Positions 1 to 10,531 are shown, counted from the first letter of the stretch. The stretch: DNA of 64,000 nucleotides from Flavobacterium sp. (GCF_027531905.1 NZ_JAPZSU010000039.1:1-64000), one strand, 5' to 3'. Made by a program: numbers and translations. The notes: generated by a model from the sequence alone, not told the origin.

Positions 1-2
1 TT

Positions 3-131
3 GAAATTCTATGGCGAAGAATAAAATATAAATGGTTAGATTTTGATGCTTATAAATCATTCGAAAACCTCAAAGAAAAATTAAATTTTGTCCTGACTAA
101 TTTTGGAACTAAATACGACATTAAATTTTAA
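3..131 (+). CDS. C-terminal fragment of IS630-family transposase (5' part outside window)
   Basis: Frame 3 reads EILWRRIKYKWLDFDAYKSFENLKEKLNFVLTNFGTKYDIKF*, resembling the C-terminus of IS630-type DDE transposases (EILWRxIKYEWL...FGxKYxIxF). Confidence 0.6.
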   Translation, partial: EILWRRIKYKWLDFDAYKSFENLKEKLNFVLTNFGTKYDIKF

Positions 132-362
132 CCATTACTTATGTAGCAAAAAAAAAAGTTAAATACAAAAAAAAATAGTACAAAACTAAAATTTTTATTT
201 ATCATTTAGTCAACAAATAACAGAATAAAGCGTGTATTTTTTATTATTCATATCTAAATTTTAAAGAATCTATATTTTTTTATTAAAATTTTTATAAAAT
301 AAACAAACTACTTATTGAGAAATTAAAAAGTATTTAATTTTAAAAAATAAAAATAAAAATTT

Positions 363-1550
363 ATGAAAAAAGCTAATTTGATACTCGTTATTGTACTTGT
401 AATGATGATCAGCTCCTGTTCTAAAAATGATAGTGATACAGATTATACTCCAATTGACTACTATCCGAATGTTACCAAAACATTTTCAGGAAAAATTGAT
501 TTAACTAAATTACTTAATTATCAAAATCAAGCGGTTCCGTCTTACATTAACAAAGATAATACCAATGGTAACCCAATTACTGATAAAGGAGCAACTTTAG
601 GAAGGGTACTTTTTTATGATAAAAACTTATCAGCCAACAATACCGTTTCTTGTTCGTCTTGTCATAAACAATCCGTTGCTTTTGGTGATGATGCCGTTGC
701 AAGTAAAGGCATTAATGGAACAACCACAAGGCATTCGATGCGACTAATCAATTCGAGATTTTCAAATGAAAGTAAATTCTTTTGGGATGAAAGAGCTTCA
801 ACTTTAGAAAATCAAACATCAAGACCTATACAAGATCATATCGAAATGGGATTTAGTGGCACCAACGGAGATGGAAATTTCGCGAGCTTGATTACCAAAT
901 TACAGAACATTGGGTATTACAAAGAATTATTTCAATTTGTATATGGTTCTGAAGAAATTACTGAAACTAAAATTCAATTAGCTCTGGCGCAGTTTATTAG
1001 AAGCATTCAATCCTTCGATTCCAAATATGATGTTGGAAGAGCTACAGTAAATAATGAAAATCAAAACTTTAGCAACTTTACAGCTGAAGAAAATCAAGGT
1101 AAAAACTTATTTTTAACTCCTCCGGTTTTTGATGCTACAGGCAATAGAACAGCGGGAGGATTTGGTTGTGCTGGTTGCCATGCTGCTCCTGAATTTAGCA
1201 TTGACCCTAACTCTAGAAACAATGGAATAATTGGTGTTTTGAACGGAACAGGTATTGATATCACCAATACAAAAGCTCCTTCATTGCGAGACTTACTAAA
1301 TGCTAGAGGCGAGCCCAACGGCCCCATGATGCACACTGGTAGTTTGGCAACTTTACAAAATGCAATTGCACATTATGGAACAATAACTTTAGCTCCCGGT
1401 AATACCAATTTAGATCAGCGTTTACGTCCAAATGGTTTTGGTCAAAAATTGAACTTAACTACCACAGAAATAAGTGCTCTAACGGCTTTCATCAAAACCT
1501 TAACTGGAAATGCTGTGTACACTGATGCTAAATGGTCTTCTCCATTTTAA
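363..1550 (+). CDS. Di-haem cytochrome c peroxidase family lipoprotein (CcpA/MauG-like)
   Basis: Lipobox ISSC; two CXXCH haem motifs (CSSCH, CAGCH); FWDERA and LRDL motifs typical of the family. Confidence 0.9.
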   Translation: MKKANLILVIVLVMMISSCSKNDSDTDYTPIDYYPNVTKTFSGKIDLTKLLNYQNQAVPSYINKDNTNGNPITDKGATLGRVLFYDKNLSANNTVSCSSCHKQSVAFGDDAVASKGINGTTTRHSMRLINSRFSNESKFFWDERASTLENQTSRPIQDHIEMGFSGTNGDGNFASLITKLQNIGYYKELFQFVYGSEEITETKIQLALAQFIRSIQSFDSKYDVGRATVNNENQNFSNFTAEENQGKNLFLTPPVFDATGNRTAGGFGCAGCHAAPEFSIDPNSRNNGIIGVLNGTGIDITNTKAPSLRDLLNARGEPNGPMMHTGSLATLQNAIAHYGTITLAPGNTNLDQRLRPNGFGQKLNLTTTEISALTAFIKTLTGNAVYTDAKWSSPF

Positions 1551-1650
1551 TCAAGATTTGAGATTAGAAATTAACTTCAACTAATAAAAGTTGCTAATCC
1601 TATTTTTGATAGTTTAAATGTACATTTAAGTTCAATCAATAAAATACTGA

Positions 1651-1720
1651 GCTTGCGTCTATTTCAGATTTTAAATACATCAAGTAGTATAATTTCAAAA
1701 TAGACGTAAGTTCTTTTTTT
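1651..1720 (+). terminator. Hairpin followed by T-tract downstream of the peroxidase gene
   Basis: CTTGCGTCTATTT ... AAATAGACGTAAG (12/13 complementary), then TTCTTTTTTTT. Confidence 0.45.
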
Positions 1721-2144
1721 TAATATTCCAGTCTTTTCAATAAGCTAATGCGACATCTGGGCTCAATACAATGCTTAAAAAGCTTTTTTTACACTTAAAA
1801 ATTTACTTCTAATAACCTGTTGGTCAAAATAATTATTTACCTCATAAATTTTATAGTTTTTTAAAAGAAATGGTTTCTACTAGTTAAATGAAAAACTTAA
1901 GCCAATAAAGGTTACTACTTTAAAACCAACCCATTATTTCAAAAAAATCAGTGAATCATTTTCAGAAATCATCCGAAATATGACAATTTTTTCACAATAC
2001 AATATTCAATAAGTTTTTGTACTTAAAAACTTTACTCTTGTCACACTAATACTGCTTCTCATACCATTTTATTAAAACCCTCTGGCCAGTCGGTGTAATT
2101 TTAATACCGAAAACAAACTACTGTTTTTATTCCAATAAAAATAT

Positions 2145-2855
2145 ATGGCTACTCAAAATGACATTATAGTTGGATTTGCGCTATATCAAGGCTGTACCCT
2201 AGTTGATTTTGCTGGAGCGACTCAAGTTTTTAGTGCTTGTGATGGATTTAAACCCCTTTGGTTAGCCAATGAAGAAACCATTACAACAACCGAAGGAATT
2301 ACGGTAGTTCCTAATTTCACTTTTTCTAACGCTCCAGAAGTAGCTATTCTTTTTATTCCTGGTGGTGGACAAGAGGGAGTAATTAGTACAATGCAAAATC
2401 AAATTTATTTGAATTTTATCAAAAAAATTGCAGAAACTACACTCTGGAATGATTCTGTTTGTACTGGCGCTTTCATTCTTGCTGCAGCAGGAATTTTAAA
2501 AAATTGTTTGGCCACCACATATTGGTCACAAATTCCAACCTTAGGATTATTATCCAACCACTTACAATTAAAAATTCCACCTAGCTATCCTCGGTTTTCA
2601 ATAGATGTGGAGCGCAAAATATTTACTGGAGGCGGTATTTCTTCCTCATTAGATCTTGCGCTAGAAATGGTACTAATTCTCAAAGGCTTAGAAGCTGCTC
2701 AAACCGCACAATTATTCATTCAATACCAACCTAATCCTCCTGTTGATGCTGGTGATCCAGATCATGCACCGCAATACATCACAGACAAGTTGAGAAAAGA
2801 GGACCAAAGCTTTTCGGATGCTTTAGCGCTTCAAATAAAGAAAATCATTAACTAA
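2145..2855 (+). CDS. DJ-1/PfpI family protein (isonitrile hydratase-like)
   Basis: GFALYQGCTLVDFAGATQVF N-terminus, FIPGGG and nucleophile-elbow-like VCTGAFILAAAG. Confidence 0.85.
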   Translation: MATQNDIIVGFALYQGCTLVDFAGATQVFSACDGFKPLWLANEETITTTEGITVVPNFTFSNAPEVAILFIPGGGQEGVISTMQNQIYLNFIKKIAETTLWNDSVCTGAFILAAAGILKNCLATTYWSQIPTLGLLSNHLQLKIPPSYPRFSIDVERKIFTGGGISSSLDLALEMVLILKGLEAAQTAQLFIQYQPNPPVDAGDPDHAPQYITDKLRKEDQSFSDALALQIKKIIN

Positions 2856-2867
2856 CCACTTCAAGAT

Positions 2868-3260
2868 ATGAGAAAAAAAATCACTCCAAAATTAGGTTCG
2901 GGAGTATGGACCTTCAGAAGTCTACTGAACAATCTTGATTTAACTGCTACTTTCAACACCCTTGAATTTGGAAGAGGCAATCTTCAAATAACAACAACAG
3001 AGGATGGAAGTTTAGTTTGTAAAATAATTGATAGTGGCTGGGAACTAAAGCTTAAAGAGTATTATCATTATGAAAATCCAGCTTGTCTATGGTTTCAAGG
3101 AACAGGAATGATTGGAGGATCAATATGGGTCTATGACTACTTCTGTTATGTCGTTCCTCAAACTCCAAACAATAAAAATAAAATTCAGCATTGGTCAGAA
3201 GCGTTACCCGAGCAATTACTCATCAAGATGGTCAATGAAACGCAGGTTGTACAGGTGTAG
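2868..3260 (+). CDS. Hypothetical protein, probably frameshifted near the C-terminus (coding appears to continue to 3301)
   Basis: ORF between two co-directional genes; after 3241 another frame reads AGCTGVAFSFTVVVQPENK* to 3301 (see findings). Confidence 0.6.
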   Translation: MRKKITPKLGSGVWTFRSLLNNLDLTATFNTLEFGRGNLQITTTEDGSLVCKIIDSGWELKLKEYYHYENPACLWFQGTGMIGGSIWVYDYFCYVVPQTPNNKNKIQHWSEALPEQLLIKMVNETQVVQV

Positions 3261-3326
3261 CTTTTTCTTTTACTGTTGTAGTGCAACCCGAAAACAAATA
3301 GTAAGTGTAACTAAAAAAAATGGATT

Positions 3327-3824
3327 ATGAATGAAACTTTTTCTAAATCAAACACTTGTTGTTGTCACAATAAAAAAAAGGATGAAATTAAAAAAGAAAT
3401 ACTCAATCGAGACAAACCCAACTTTAGATTTAAATCTTTGTCTTCTGCCACTTTGAGTGTTCTTATTGCCTTCTTCCCAAAATGCCCAATTTGTTGGGCC
3501 TGTTATATGAGTTTATTTGGCTTTTTAGGCTTAACTCAATTGCCTTATATGCCTTGGTTACTTTCTATATTACTCTTGTTTTTGGGTATCTATCTAATAA
3601 TTCTTTATAGAAAATCTCCAAAAAATGGTTACATCCCTTTTCATTTAAGTCTTGCTGGTGTAATTCTTCTCCTCATTGGAAAACTATTTTTTCCTCTCGA
3701 AGAATGGATTGCTCTACTGGGTATGATTTTTATTATCTCAAGTTCTTTATGGTTAAGCTTTGGTGTACAAATTATAAGATATTTTCTCGCTAAGCAAAAC
3801 AAAAATCTCAAATCAATAAACTAA
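3327..3824 (+). CDS. Small multi-pass membrane protein with Cys-rich motifs (MerC-like)
   Basis: N-terminal CCCH, FPKCPICWACYMSLFGFLG motif and several hydrophobic helices. Confidence 0.6.
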   Translation: MNETFSKSNTCCCHNKKKDEIKKEILNRDKPNFRFKSLSSATLSVLIAFFPKCPICWACYMSLFGFLGLTQLPYMPWLLSILLLFLGIYLIILYRKSPKNGYIPFHLSLAGVILLLIGKLFFPLEEWIALLGMIFIISSSLWLSFGVQIIRYFLAKQNKNLKSIN

Positions 3825-3835
3825 TCTCAAATAAA

Positions 3836-5488
3836 ATGACTACTACAAATCCAACAAGAGTGCGAAAATCAATTCTAGAAATCCAAAGAGATTACGAGAA
3901 CGGTAATACAACAGAGTTAGAAAACCTAATGACGGCTTGGGCTGGGATCAAAGCCTTAGACCCAAGCGACCTTAACTCCTTCTTTGTAATTGGAGGCTAC
4001 CATGGAGAGCCGTTTAGAGGAGCAGGTTATGGAAACAGTCAATGGTGGGGCGGATGGTGCAATCATGGTAATGTTTTGTTTCCAACTTGGCATAGAATGT
4101 ACTTAGTGCGTTTGGAACAAGCCTTGCAAAGTATTCCAGGTTGCGAAAATGTAATGCTACCTTATTGGGATGAAACAGATGAGTATTCCTTAAAGTATGG
4201 AATTCCGAGTTGTTTGACTGATGATACCTTTACCTATACTGATGGTACAGTAATAAAAAACCCATTAGTATCCTTTACATTTCCTGTAACCATAACCGAT
4301 AATGTTTCCTCAGATCAATCAAATGGGGGTGGTTTGTACACTAAAACAGTAGGCTATACTACTGTAAGATATCCTTATTCTGGTTTAGTTGGTAATCCTG
4401 AAGATCAGAAACAAACTGCCATTCATAACGCTCAATGGTCAACATCGGCAGAAGGAAATAAGGTATTGAATCAAAACATAGTGAATTGGCTCAATCTTTC
4501 TGTTGTTCCTATTGCACCAGACGGCGTAAACCATACCCACCCTACCATTTTTCCTGCGGGTATTTACCAAGCGTATAAAGATTGCTTAAACGCCCCCAAC
4601 TACACTGTTTTCTCTAACACCACCTCAAGTCAAGCTTATAATGATTTGCTTCCTTCTGGAGCCGTTCCTGTTATGCCATTAGAACAACCGCACAATGATA
4701 TTCACTTAGCTGTTGGAGGAGCAGATATCACAACTGTTCCTGGGCAAAATTTTGACGCTTCGCCAATTGTTGGAGCAAATGGAGATATGGGCGAAAATGA
4801 TACAGCAGGACTAGATCCTATTTTCTTTTTCCATCATTGTAATGTAGACCGGATGTTTTGGGTTTGGCAGAAAAAAACCGGAAACCTTGACACTTTAGAG
4901 GTGATCCCGGAATATCCAGGAACCAATTCTGTGGATAGTCAGGGGCCAACGCCTGGTGTATCAGGAAACGTATGGCTTTCTATGGATTCTCCATTAATGC
5001 CCTTTACAGATATTTATGGTAATCCCTATAATTCTACCCATGTTGTGAATATAGAAAAACAACTCAACTACACCTACTCCATCGGTTCTTTGGATCAGCT
5101 GTTCTGGCCCGAAATTCCAACAAATGAAGTACAGCTCATGAAATCTTCTGATACAAATAGCACTAAAACATTAATAGTTTCAGGAGCCAATAAAGCGGCC
5201 ATTAGTGGATCATTTATTATAGCTGCGCATGCAACTGTAAATGGTGAAAAACATTTGGTTGGCGTAAAATCAGTATTGAGTAGAAATGCTATTCAAGGTT
5301 GTGCCAATTGTCAGACTCATTTGGGAGTAAAAGCGCATTTTAGTCTCAACTATTTATCTCCAGAAATCGTCGCAAATGAAGCAGTAGAATTCACTGCCGA
5401 AGTTATTGGCCACAGACCTTCAAATGCCGGAAACACACTAAAAATGGATACTGTGCCAAATAAATCTTTAAAAACAAGCATTAGATAA
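3836..5488 (+). CDS. Tyrosinase family copper protein
   Basis: Type-3 copper motifs: HGNVLFPTWHRMYLVRLEQAL (CuA), PHNDIH and DPIFFFHHCNVDRMFWVWQ (CuB). Confidence 0.9.
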   Translation: MTTTNPTRVRKSILEIQRDYENGNTTELENLMTAWAGIKALDPSDLNSFFVIGGYHGEPFRGAGYGNSQWWGGWCNHGNVLFPTWHRMYLVRLEQALQSIPGCENVMLPYWDETDEYSLKYGIPSCLTDDTFTYTDGTVIKNPLVSFTFPVTITDNVSSDQSNGGGLYTKTVGYTTVRYPYSGLVGNPEDQKQTAIHNAQWSTSAEGNKVLNQNIVNWLNLSVVPIAPDGVNHTHPTIFPAGIYQAYKDCLNAPNYTVFSNTTSSQAYNDLLPSGAVPVMPLEQPHNDIHLAVGGADITTVPGQNFDASPIVGANGDMGENDTAGLDPIFFFHHCNVDRMFWVWQKKTGNLDTLEVIPEYPGTNSVDSQGPTPGVSGNVWLSMDSPLMPFTDIYGNPYNSTHVVNIEKQLNYTYSIGSLDQLFWPEIPTNEVQLMKSSDTNSTKTLIVSGANKAAISGSFIIAAHATVNGEKHLVGVKSVLSRNAIQGCANCQTHLGVKAHFSLNYLSPEIVANEAVEFTAEVIGHRPSNAGNTLKMDTVPNKSLKTSIR

Positions 5489-5503
5489 CTCATAAACTAA
5501 AAA

Positions 5504-7360
5504 TTGCCACAAATGAAAAACTCACAAACAAAAATTGTCGTTGGATTTCTTCTAACCACAGGATTAATCCTTTTGGGATGTAAAAAAAATGCCGACATCG
5601 AAGCCAGTTACCTACCTTTAGATGTACAAAAAACATGTACTGTTTCTAAAGCTGATTTTGACACTTGGTTTGCCAATGGTAAAGCCACCGAAAACGGATT
5701 AGTTTCTCCCGCCAATAGCGTAACTTTTCCTCATCAAAACAATTGCGATTTTTACAAATGGTCTCACCAAATGTTTCTTTGGATTACCTCACCTGCATCA
5801 GGTAGTTATGGAAATAGCGGTACGATTATGGAATCTCCAGTTTTTTACAATGTTTCGCCTCCTTATGATGTAAGCAAACAAAACCCTCATGGTCTTCGAA
5901 GATTGGTGCCACACAAACCAGGAGAATTGCTGAGAGTAACTCCTCATATCAGCCAAAATGGTCCGAATAGACTTCCAGTAATTATGGATAAGCAAGGACG
6001 AATGTTTGAAGTGGAAACTAGTCAAGACAACGAAACTACTTTTCTAAAAAATGCCAAAAACGAATTAGTTGCCATCAAAAGTTTGGTCAGAAACGAAAAA
6101 AGAGGTATTGATTTTTTAGATGCTAAAGGAAAAGTCATTGAAGGCCCTAAAGCAGTAATCAAAAGCAAAATCAATCCTAATCGTATCGTTCATAGCTTCA
6201 AACTTGGAAAAACACAAATTTTCCTAGACGCTTCTGGAAATCAAATCGAAACAGAGCAAGGACAAGCTGGATCCAACGGCGTTTTGATGGCAGAGAACAA
6301 ATCATTGGTGTACTACATTACTATGGTAAATGATGTGTATGCCTATTATCTAAGCGGTGTCAACGAGGGAAAACTGAATAATTCTCAATTTCCAACGACA
6401 CAAAAAGAGCTTAATAGTATTTTAGCTTACGCGAAAGCAAAAGGATTACCCAATCCACCAGATGCCAATGCCTTAGCAATGGAATTAAAAACCTCTTGGG
6501 TTGAAACCACCAACCTGCCTAATGCCAAAAGTTATGTTACCATCAAGGCAATTATTCCAACCTACAACAAATCCAATCCAAATAAATGGGTAGTAAACGG
6601 GGAAAGAACCGCAACTTTGGCTTTGGTAGGAATGCACGTTGTAGGCAGTGTAGCTGGGCATCCAGAAATGATTTGGGCTACTTTTGAACATCAAAAAAAC
6701 ACACCAAACGAGGCTTATTCTTATAAAGATACCAAAGGACAAATCAAAGAAGTGCCAGCTGATAAAGGAACAGGATGGTTGTTTAATGCAAATGCTTCTG
6801 ATCAAGGAGCTAAACAAAACCTTAAAAACATGAAGGTTAAAGGGGATACCATTTTAATCATTAATCCAGAAATCTATAGCCCAGGCGCCAGAAGAATAAT
6901 GGCTTGGGGAAGCGCTTCCAACACCGTGCCTAATCCAGAAGACAAAACTCCTGCTGATGCTAATAGTCAGGTTATTTCTATCAACAACGACATTCGTAGT
7001 TTATTGGTAGGCAACGACATCCGTAAAAATTATCTTTTGATTGGTGCTACATGGACTTCAGGAGGCAATGCACCAAACGGCGCAAGTTATCCTTATGCGC
7101 CACAAGTAGATAACAAAACCCCGATCGACTCGATACCAACACCAACTCCACTTGGAGATGCCATTGGTACCGCACAATTGTCTAACAGTACAATGGAAAC
7201 GTACGTGCAATCACCATCTTCTGCATCGACTTCGGCGAATTCTATTTCTTGTTTTTCGTGTCACAACAACAATAATGGCTTGGCTCCTGGTGACCTTAGT
7301 CACATTTTTGAAGAAACAAAAACCATTTTACCTATCATAAATACCAAAGGAAAAAAATAA
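5504..7360 (+). CDS. Large lipoprotein with a single c-type haem motif, unknown function
   Basis: Lipobox LLGC near N-terminus; CFSCH near C-terminus. Confidence 0.7.
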   Translation: MPQMKNSQTKIVVGFLLTTGLILLGCKKNADIEASYLPLDVQKTCTVSKADFDTWFANGKATENGLVSPANSVTFPHQNNCDFYKWSHQMFLWITSPASGSYGNSGTIMESPVFYNVSPPYDVSKQNPHGLRRLVPHKPGELLRVTPHISQNGPNRLPVIMDKQGRMFEVETSQDNETTFLKNAKNELVAIKSLVRNEKRGIDFLDAKGKVIEGPKAVIKSKINPNRIVHSFKLGKTQIFLDASGNQIETEQGQAGSNGVLMAENKSLVYYITMVNDVYAYYLSGVNEGKLNNSQFPTTQKELNSILAYAKAKGLPNPPDANALAMELKTSWVETTNLPNAKSYVTIKAIIPTYNKSNPNKWVVNGERTATLALVGMHVVGSVAGHPEMIWATFEHQKNTPNEAYSYKDTKGQIKEVPADKGTGWLFNANASDQGAKQNLKNMKVKGDTILIINPEIYSPGARRIMAWGSASNTVPNPEDKTPADANSQVISINNDIRSLLVGNDIRKNYLLIGATWTSGGNAPNGASYPYAPQVDNKTPIDSIPTPTPLGDAIGTAQLSNSTMETYVQSPSSASTSANSISCFSCHNNNNGLAPGDLSHIFEETKTILPIINTKGKK

Positions 7361-7377
7361 ACCAAAACCCAAACCCA

Positions 7378-7424
7378 AAAACGCGCTACACGACTCATAC
7401 TGCTGAGTGTGTGGCGCGTTTTGT
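7378..7424. terminator. Strong hairpin after the tyrosinase cluster
   Basis: AAAACGCGCTACACGACTCA / TGAGTGTGTGGCGCGTTTT near-complementary arms. Confidence 0.6.
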
Positions 7425-7518
7425 TATTGTTAGAGAATTTAAAAAGCAAGTTACTTTTCTACTTCTTTCTGAGCGTTAAGGCTATAATAACTTGTCAAGT
7501 TCAGCATAAAATTAAAAC

Positions 7519-7560
7519 AAACCTCGCTTAAATATCCTTAAAACGAGGTTGTTTTTTTAT
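7519..7560 (+). terminator. Hairpin plus T-tract
   Basis: AACCTCG ... CGAGGTT followed by GTTTTTTTAT. Confidence 0.5.
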
Positions 7561-7627
7561 GTGTATCATTAAATTTTACTTTTTTAAGAGAGTTGTGCAA
7601 CAGCTACGTATGTTGTCCGATGTTTTT

Positions 7628-9673
7628 TTATTTAGATAAAAGTTCAGTTTGAAAATTTAGTAAATCTTTCTTAATTAAAAAATATCCTCTTGAAATTAGA
7701 TAACTATAATCATTAATGGATTTAAAAAGAATTTGTAATTCATAATCGATATATTCATCGTTTGCAAAATACACCCAATTCTCTTTTAAATATTTATCAA
7801 AATTTTCTTTAATCAATTCCGTTAATTCTGATTTGTAAAGTTCATTTTCTAAAATAATTGAAATTTCTTTTTTTAGTTCCGTTTCCAATTTTTTAAGACT
7901 TTTGAAATTGGATTTTATTTGCTCAAATGGTGTTACATTACTAACAAATTCTGTTGCATTTAGCAAATTAATATATAGTTCAGATTTTTGGTCATGTTCT
8001 TTATCATTTTTAAAGAATGCAATGTATTTTGATTTTAGCTCTGTTTCTAATCCTTTTTCTTTCGCTAAATAATAAAAATGAGAATAAATACCGATATCAT
8101 TATTAGTTATTTCAACTTTCAAATTTTCTATTTCTTTTTCGATTTTCGGAATTAATAAGCTAGTTTCATTTGCTTTAAATTTTTGGCCATCATAATCAAA
8201 TGTTTTTATAGAAAAAACTTTTTTCTCAATATTTGACAAAGTATTTTTGTCATTTTCTAGCGCAATAAAATCATAAATCATATCTATCTTTTCTTTATTG
8301 AAAAACATTTCTACATTATGATTTGTATTTGAAGATTCTATATCTTTTATCTCGAAATAATTTGGGTTTTTATTGTCATAGTAACCATTATAAACTTTGT
8401 TAAAAGTATTTTTTTCATAGTTCTCAATATATTCAGTTTTGAAATCATCAATTTTTAAAGATAATAATTCATCTGGGTTTTCAACGAATGAAAACAATTT
8501 ACTTGTCAAGTTTTGTTGAAGTGTTTCTATGGAAAGAAACAAAGAATTTGCAGATTCTTGATTTGAAATTTCTCTACTTATATTTAATCTTTCAAGATTT
8601 GAAATTCTCTCATCAGTACTTGGATGAGAAGCCCATTGATCTTTTATGATTAGTTTAGATTTATTAAATTTACTTAAATCCAAAGAAGAAACTAATGGTA
8701 AATCATTCTTAAATGCCAATTGACTTTCGTTTGCTAAAAAGGTCAAAACAAAATTTTGTTCTTTGTATATGTTTTCACTTTTTATGTTTTCCGATAATTT
8801 GTTTTCATAAAAGTTAATCACTGAATTATATGAGTGGTCTGCTAAATCCATTCTTAACAATGATTCTTTGAGAGGTAAAAAACCTGCAACATTTGCAGCA
8901 ACTTCATCAGCGTGAAATTCCATTTCTCTTGAAAGTGCTAGATAGTTGATATTTATGTAATCATACATTTTTTTTAAAATCCATTGTATTGCTTCAATAA
9001 TCCTAACTGCAATAACAACAAAAATTGAAAAATACCCACTTACATTTGCCCATTTTTGAATCATTTTATCAAAGGACTCATTATCAAAAAGCATATTAAA
9101 GATTACTTGATTTACATTATAAACATAACTTCCAACCTTCATACTTTTTTGTGAAAAATGACCAAATTCGTGAGCCATAATCGCTTTGAATTCTTGTTCA
9201 GTAACTGTGTTTACAAGCCCTAAACCAATTTGTAAGTTTTTCTTAATTGGAAAAAACATACTCCAAAAACTTGAATCATAAAATACACTTGCGTTGACAT
9301 CCTTAGATAAATATATTTTTTTTGGAAAATCTGTTTCAACTTCCTTAACTATATCACTTATAAATCTAAATAACTTAGGTTCGGTTTGTTCTGTTATTTC
9401 CGTCAAATGACTTCTGTCAATTTTGTGCTTTTTGAAAATAAATTTGAATAGAAACGCAAGTATAAAAAAACCTAAACTTGCTAAACCAATACCTAAACCA
9501 AGAGTAATTGCCATTGGTTTTGCTGCAATAATATAAATTCCTCCTATAACGCTTACTATTGTTAAACCTATTGCTAAAAATAAAAGCAAAATATAAACAA
9601 TTAAAAATAAAGCAATTGAAATAATTGCTTTCGTTGTCATTTTTTTAAAATTATTCGAAACTTCAATATTCAT
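7628..9673 (-). CDS. M48 family metallopeptidase, membrane-anchored
   Basis: HEFGH zinc motif (AIMAHEFGHFSQKSMKVGSYV), N-terminal transmembrane segments, second ligand region EMEFHADEVA. Confidence 0.9.
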   Translation of the reverse strand: MNIEVSNNFKKMTTKAIISIALFLIVYILLLFLAIGLTIVSVIGGIYIIAAKPMAITLGLGIGLASLGFFILAFLFKFIFKKHKIDRSHLTEITEQTEPKLFRFISDIVKEVETDFPKKIYLSKDVNASVFYDSSFWSMFFPIKKNLQIGLGLVNTVTEQEFKAIMAHEFGHFSQKSMKVGSYVYNVNQVIFNMLFDNESFDKMIQKWANVSGYFSIFVVIAVRIIEAIQWILKKMYDYININYLALSREMEFHADEVAANVAGFLPLKESLLRMDLADHSYNSVINFYENKLSENIKSENIYKEQNFVLTFLANESQLAFKNDLPLVSSLDLSKFNKSKLIIKDQWASHPSTDERISNLERLNISREISNQESANSLFLSIETLQQNLTSKLFSFVENPDELLSLKIDDFKTEYIENYEKNTFNKVYNGYYDNKNPNYFEIKDIESSNTNHNVEMFFNKEKIDMIYDFIALENDKNTLSNIEKKVFSIKTFDYDGQKFKANETSLLIPKIEKEIENLKVEITNNDIGIYSHFYYLAKEKGLETELKSKYIAFFKNDKEHDQKSELYINLLNATEFVSNVTPFEQIKSNFKSLKKLETELKKEISIILENELYKSELTELIKENFDKYLKENWVYFANDEYIDYELQILFKSINDYSYLISRGYFLIKKDLLNFQTELLSK

Positions 9674-10028
9674 TTTTCTATTTTTTCTTTTTTTTGGTAA
9701 AATATAGCATAACTAATATAATCTACCTACAAATTTTCAAAATGCATCATCAAATTTGGTTAAATAATAAAAGTTTAGGAGTTTCTCAAATATAAACATT
9801 TTAGTAAAAAACATACAATTTTTCTGAATTTTAATTAAGAAATATATTCCAAATTCCAAAAAACATGCTACTCAACTAAAAATCCTGAGTTTGTAGCATT
9901 GTTCTCATTAAGAGTTTGTTTTAAGGGACAAATTGAATGGCAATTAAAATCACAAACTGAGTTGTGACAATAATTTGATAATATTACGTAAATTTAGAGC
10001 TAAATTAACATAACTAAAAATAGAAAAC

Positions 10029-10493
10029 ATGAAAAACAATTTTTGGATTTACATGATCATTTCGTGTTTGGGATTAACAAGTTGCAAAAAAGAAGGAGAC
10101 AAGTCAAAAGCAATTGAAGAAAAACCTTTACAAGTAACCTGTTACCAAGCGGTGTATGAAAAGGACACAGTCACTTTAAAACTTAACACCTTAAAAGATG
10201 GAACTATCACCGGAAATATGGTGATGAAGGAATTAGATTCTCCCATTAAAGATGGAACCATCGAAGGGAAATTTAGCGGAGACACCTTGCTTGTTGATTA
10301 CAGCTATGTGGTAGGTACAACTGACAAAACAATCTTTAAAAACCCACTGGCTTTACTCAAAAAGGAAAAAGAACTCATTCTCGGTAATGGCAAAATAGAA
10401 ACGTATCTAGGAAAAACCTATTTTGTTAAAGGTCAACCTATCGATTATGAAAAGGTAAAATATAAATTCTCTGAAACGGGTTGTAAAGAATAA
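10029..10493 (+). CDS. Hypothetical lipoprotein
   Basis: Lipobox LTSCKK; complete ORF followed by a terminator hairpin. Confidence 0.65.
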   Translation: MKNNFWIYMIISCLGLTSCKKEGDKSKAIEEKPLQVTCYQAVYEKDTVTLKLNTLKDGTITGNMVMKELDSPIKDGTIEGKFSGDTLLVDYSYVVGTTDKTIFKNPLALLKKEKELILGNGKIETYLGKTYFVKGQPIDYEKVKYKFSETGCKE

Positions 10494-10497
10494 TTAG

Positions 10498-10531
10498 CAC
10501 AAAAAGGAGATACTTTCTCCTTTTTTTATTT
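10498..10531. terminator. Hairpin terminator between convergent genes
   Basis: AAAAAGGAGATACTTTCTCCTTTTTTT. Confidence 0.65.

Noticed and set aside
2047-2109. Minus-strand fragment FVFGIKITPTGQRVLIKWYEKQY* upstream of the DJ-1 gene
   Set aside because: Only about 23 codons; family similarity too vague to call a gene remnant.
3230-3260. Programmed -1 ribosomal frameshift in the 2868 ORF
   Set aside because: No X XXY YYZ slippery heptamer or obvious stimulatory hairpin at the junction; a mutation or sequencing indel is simpler.
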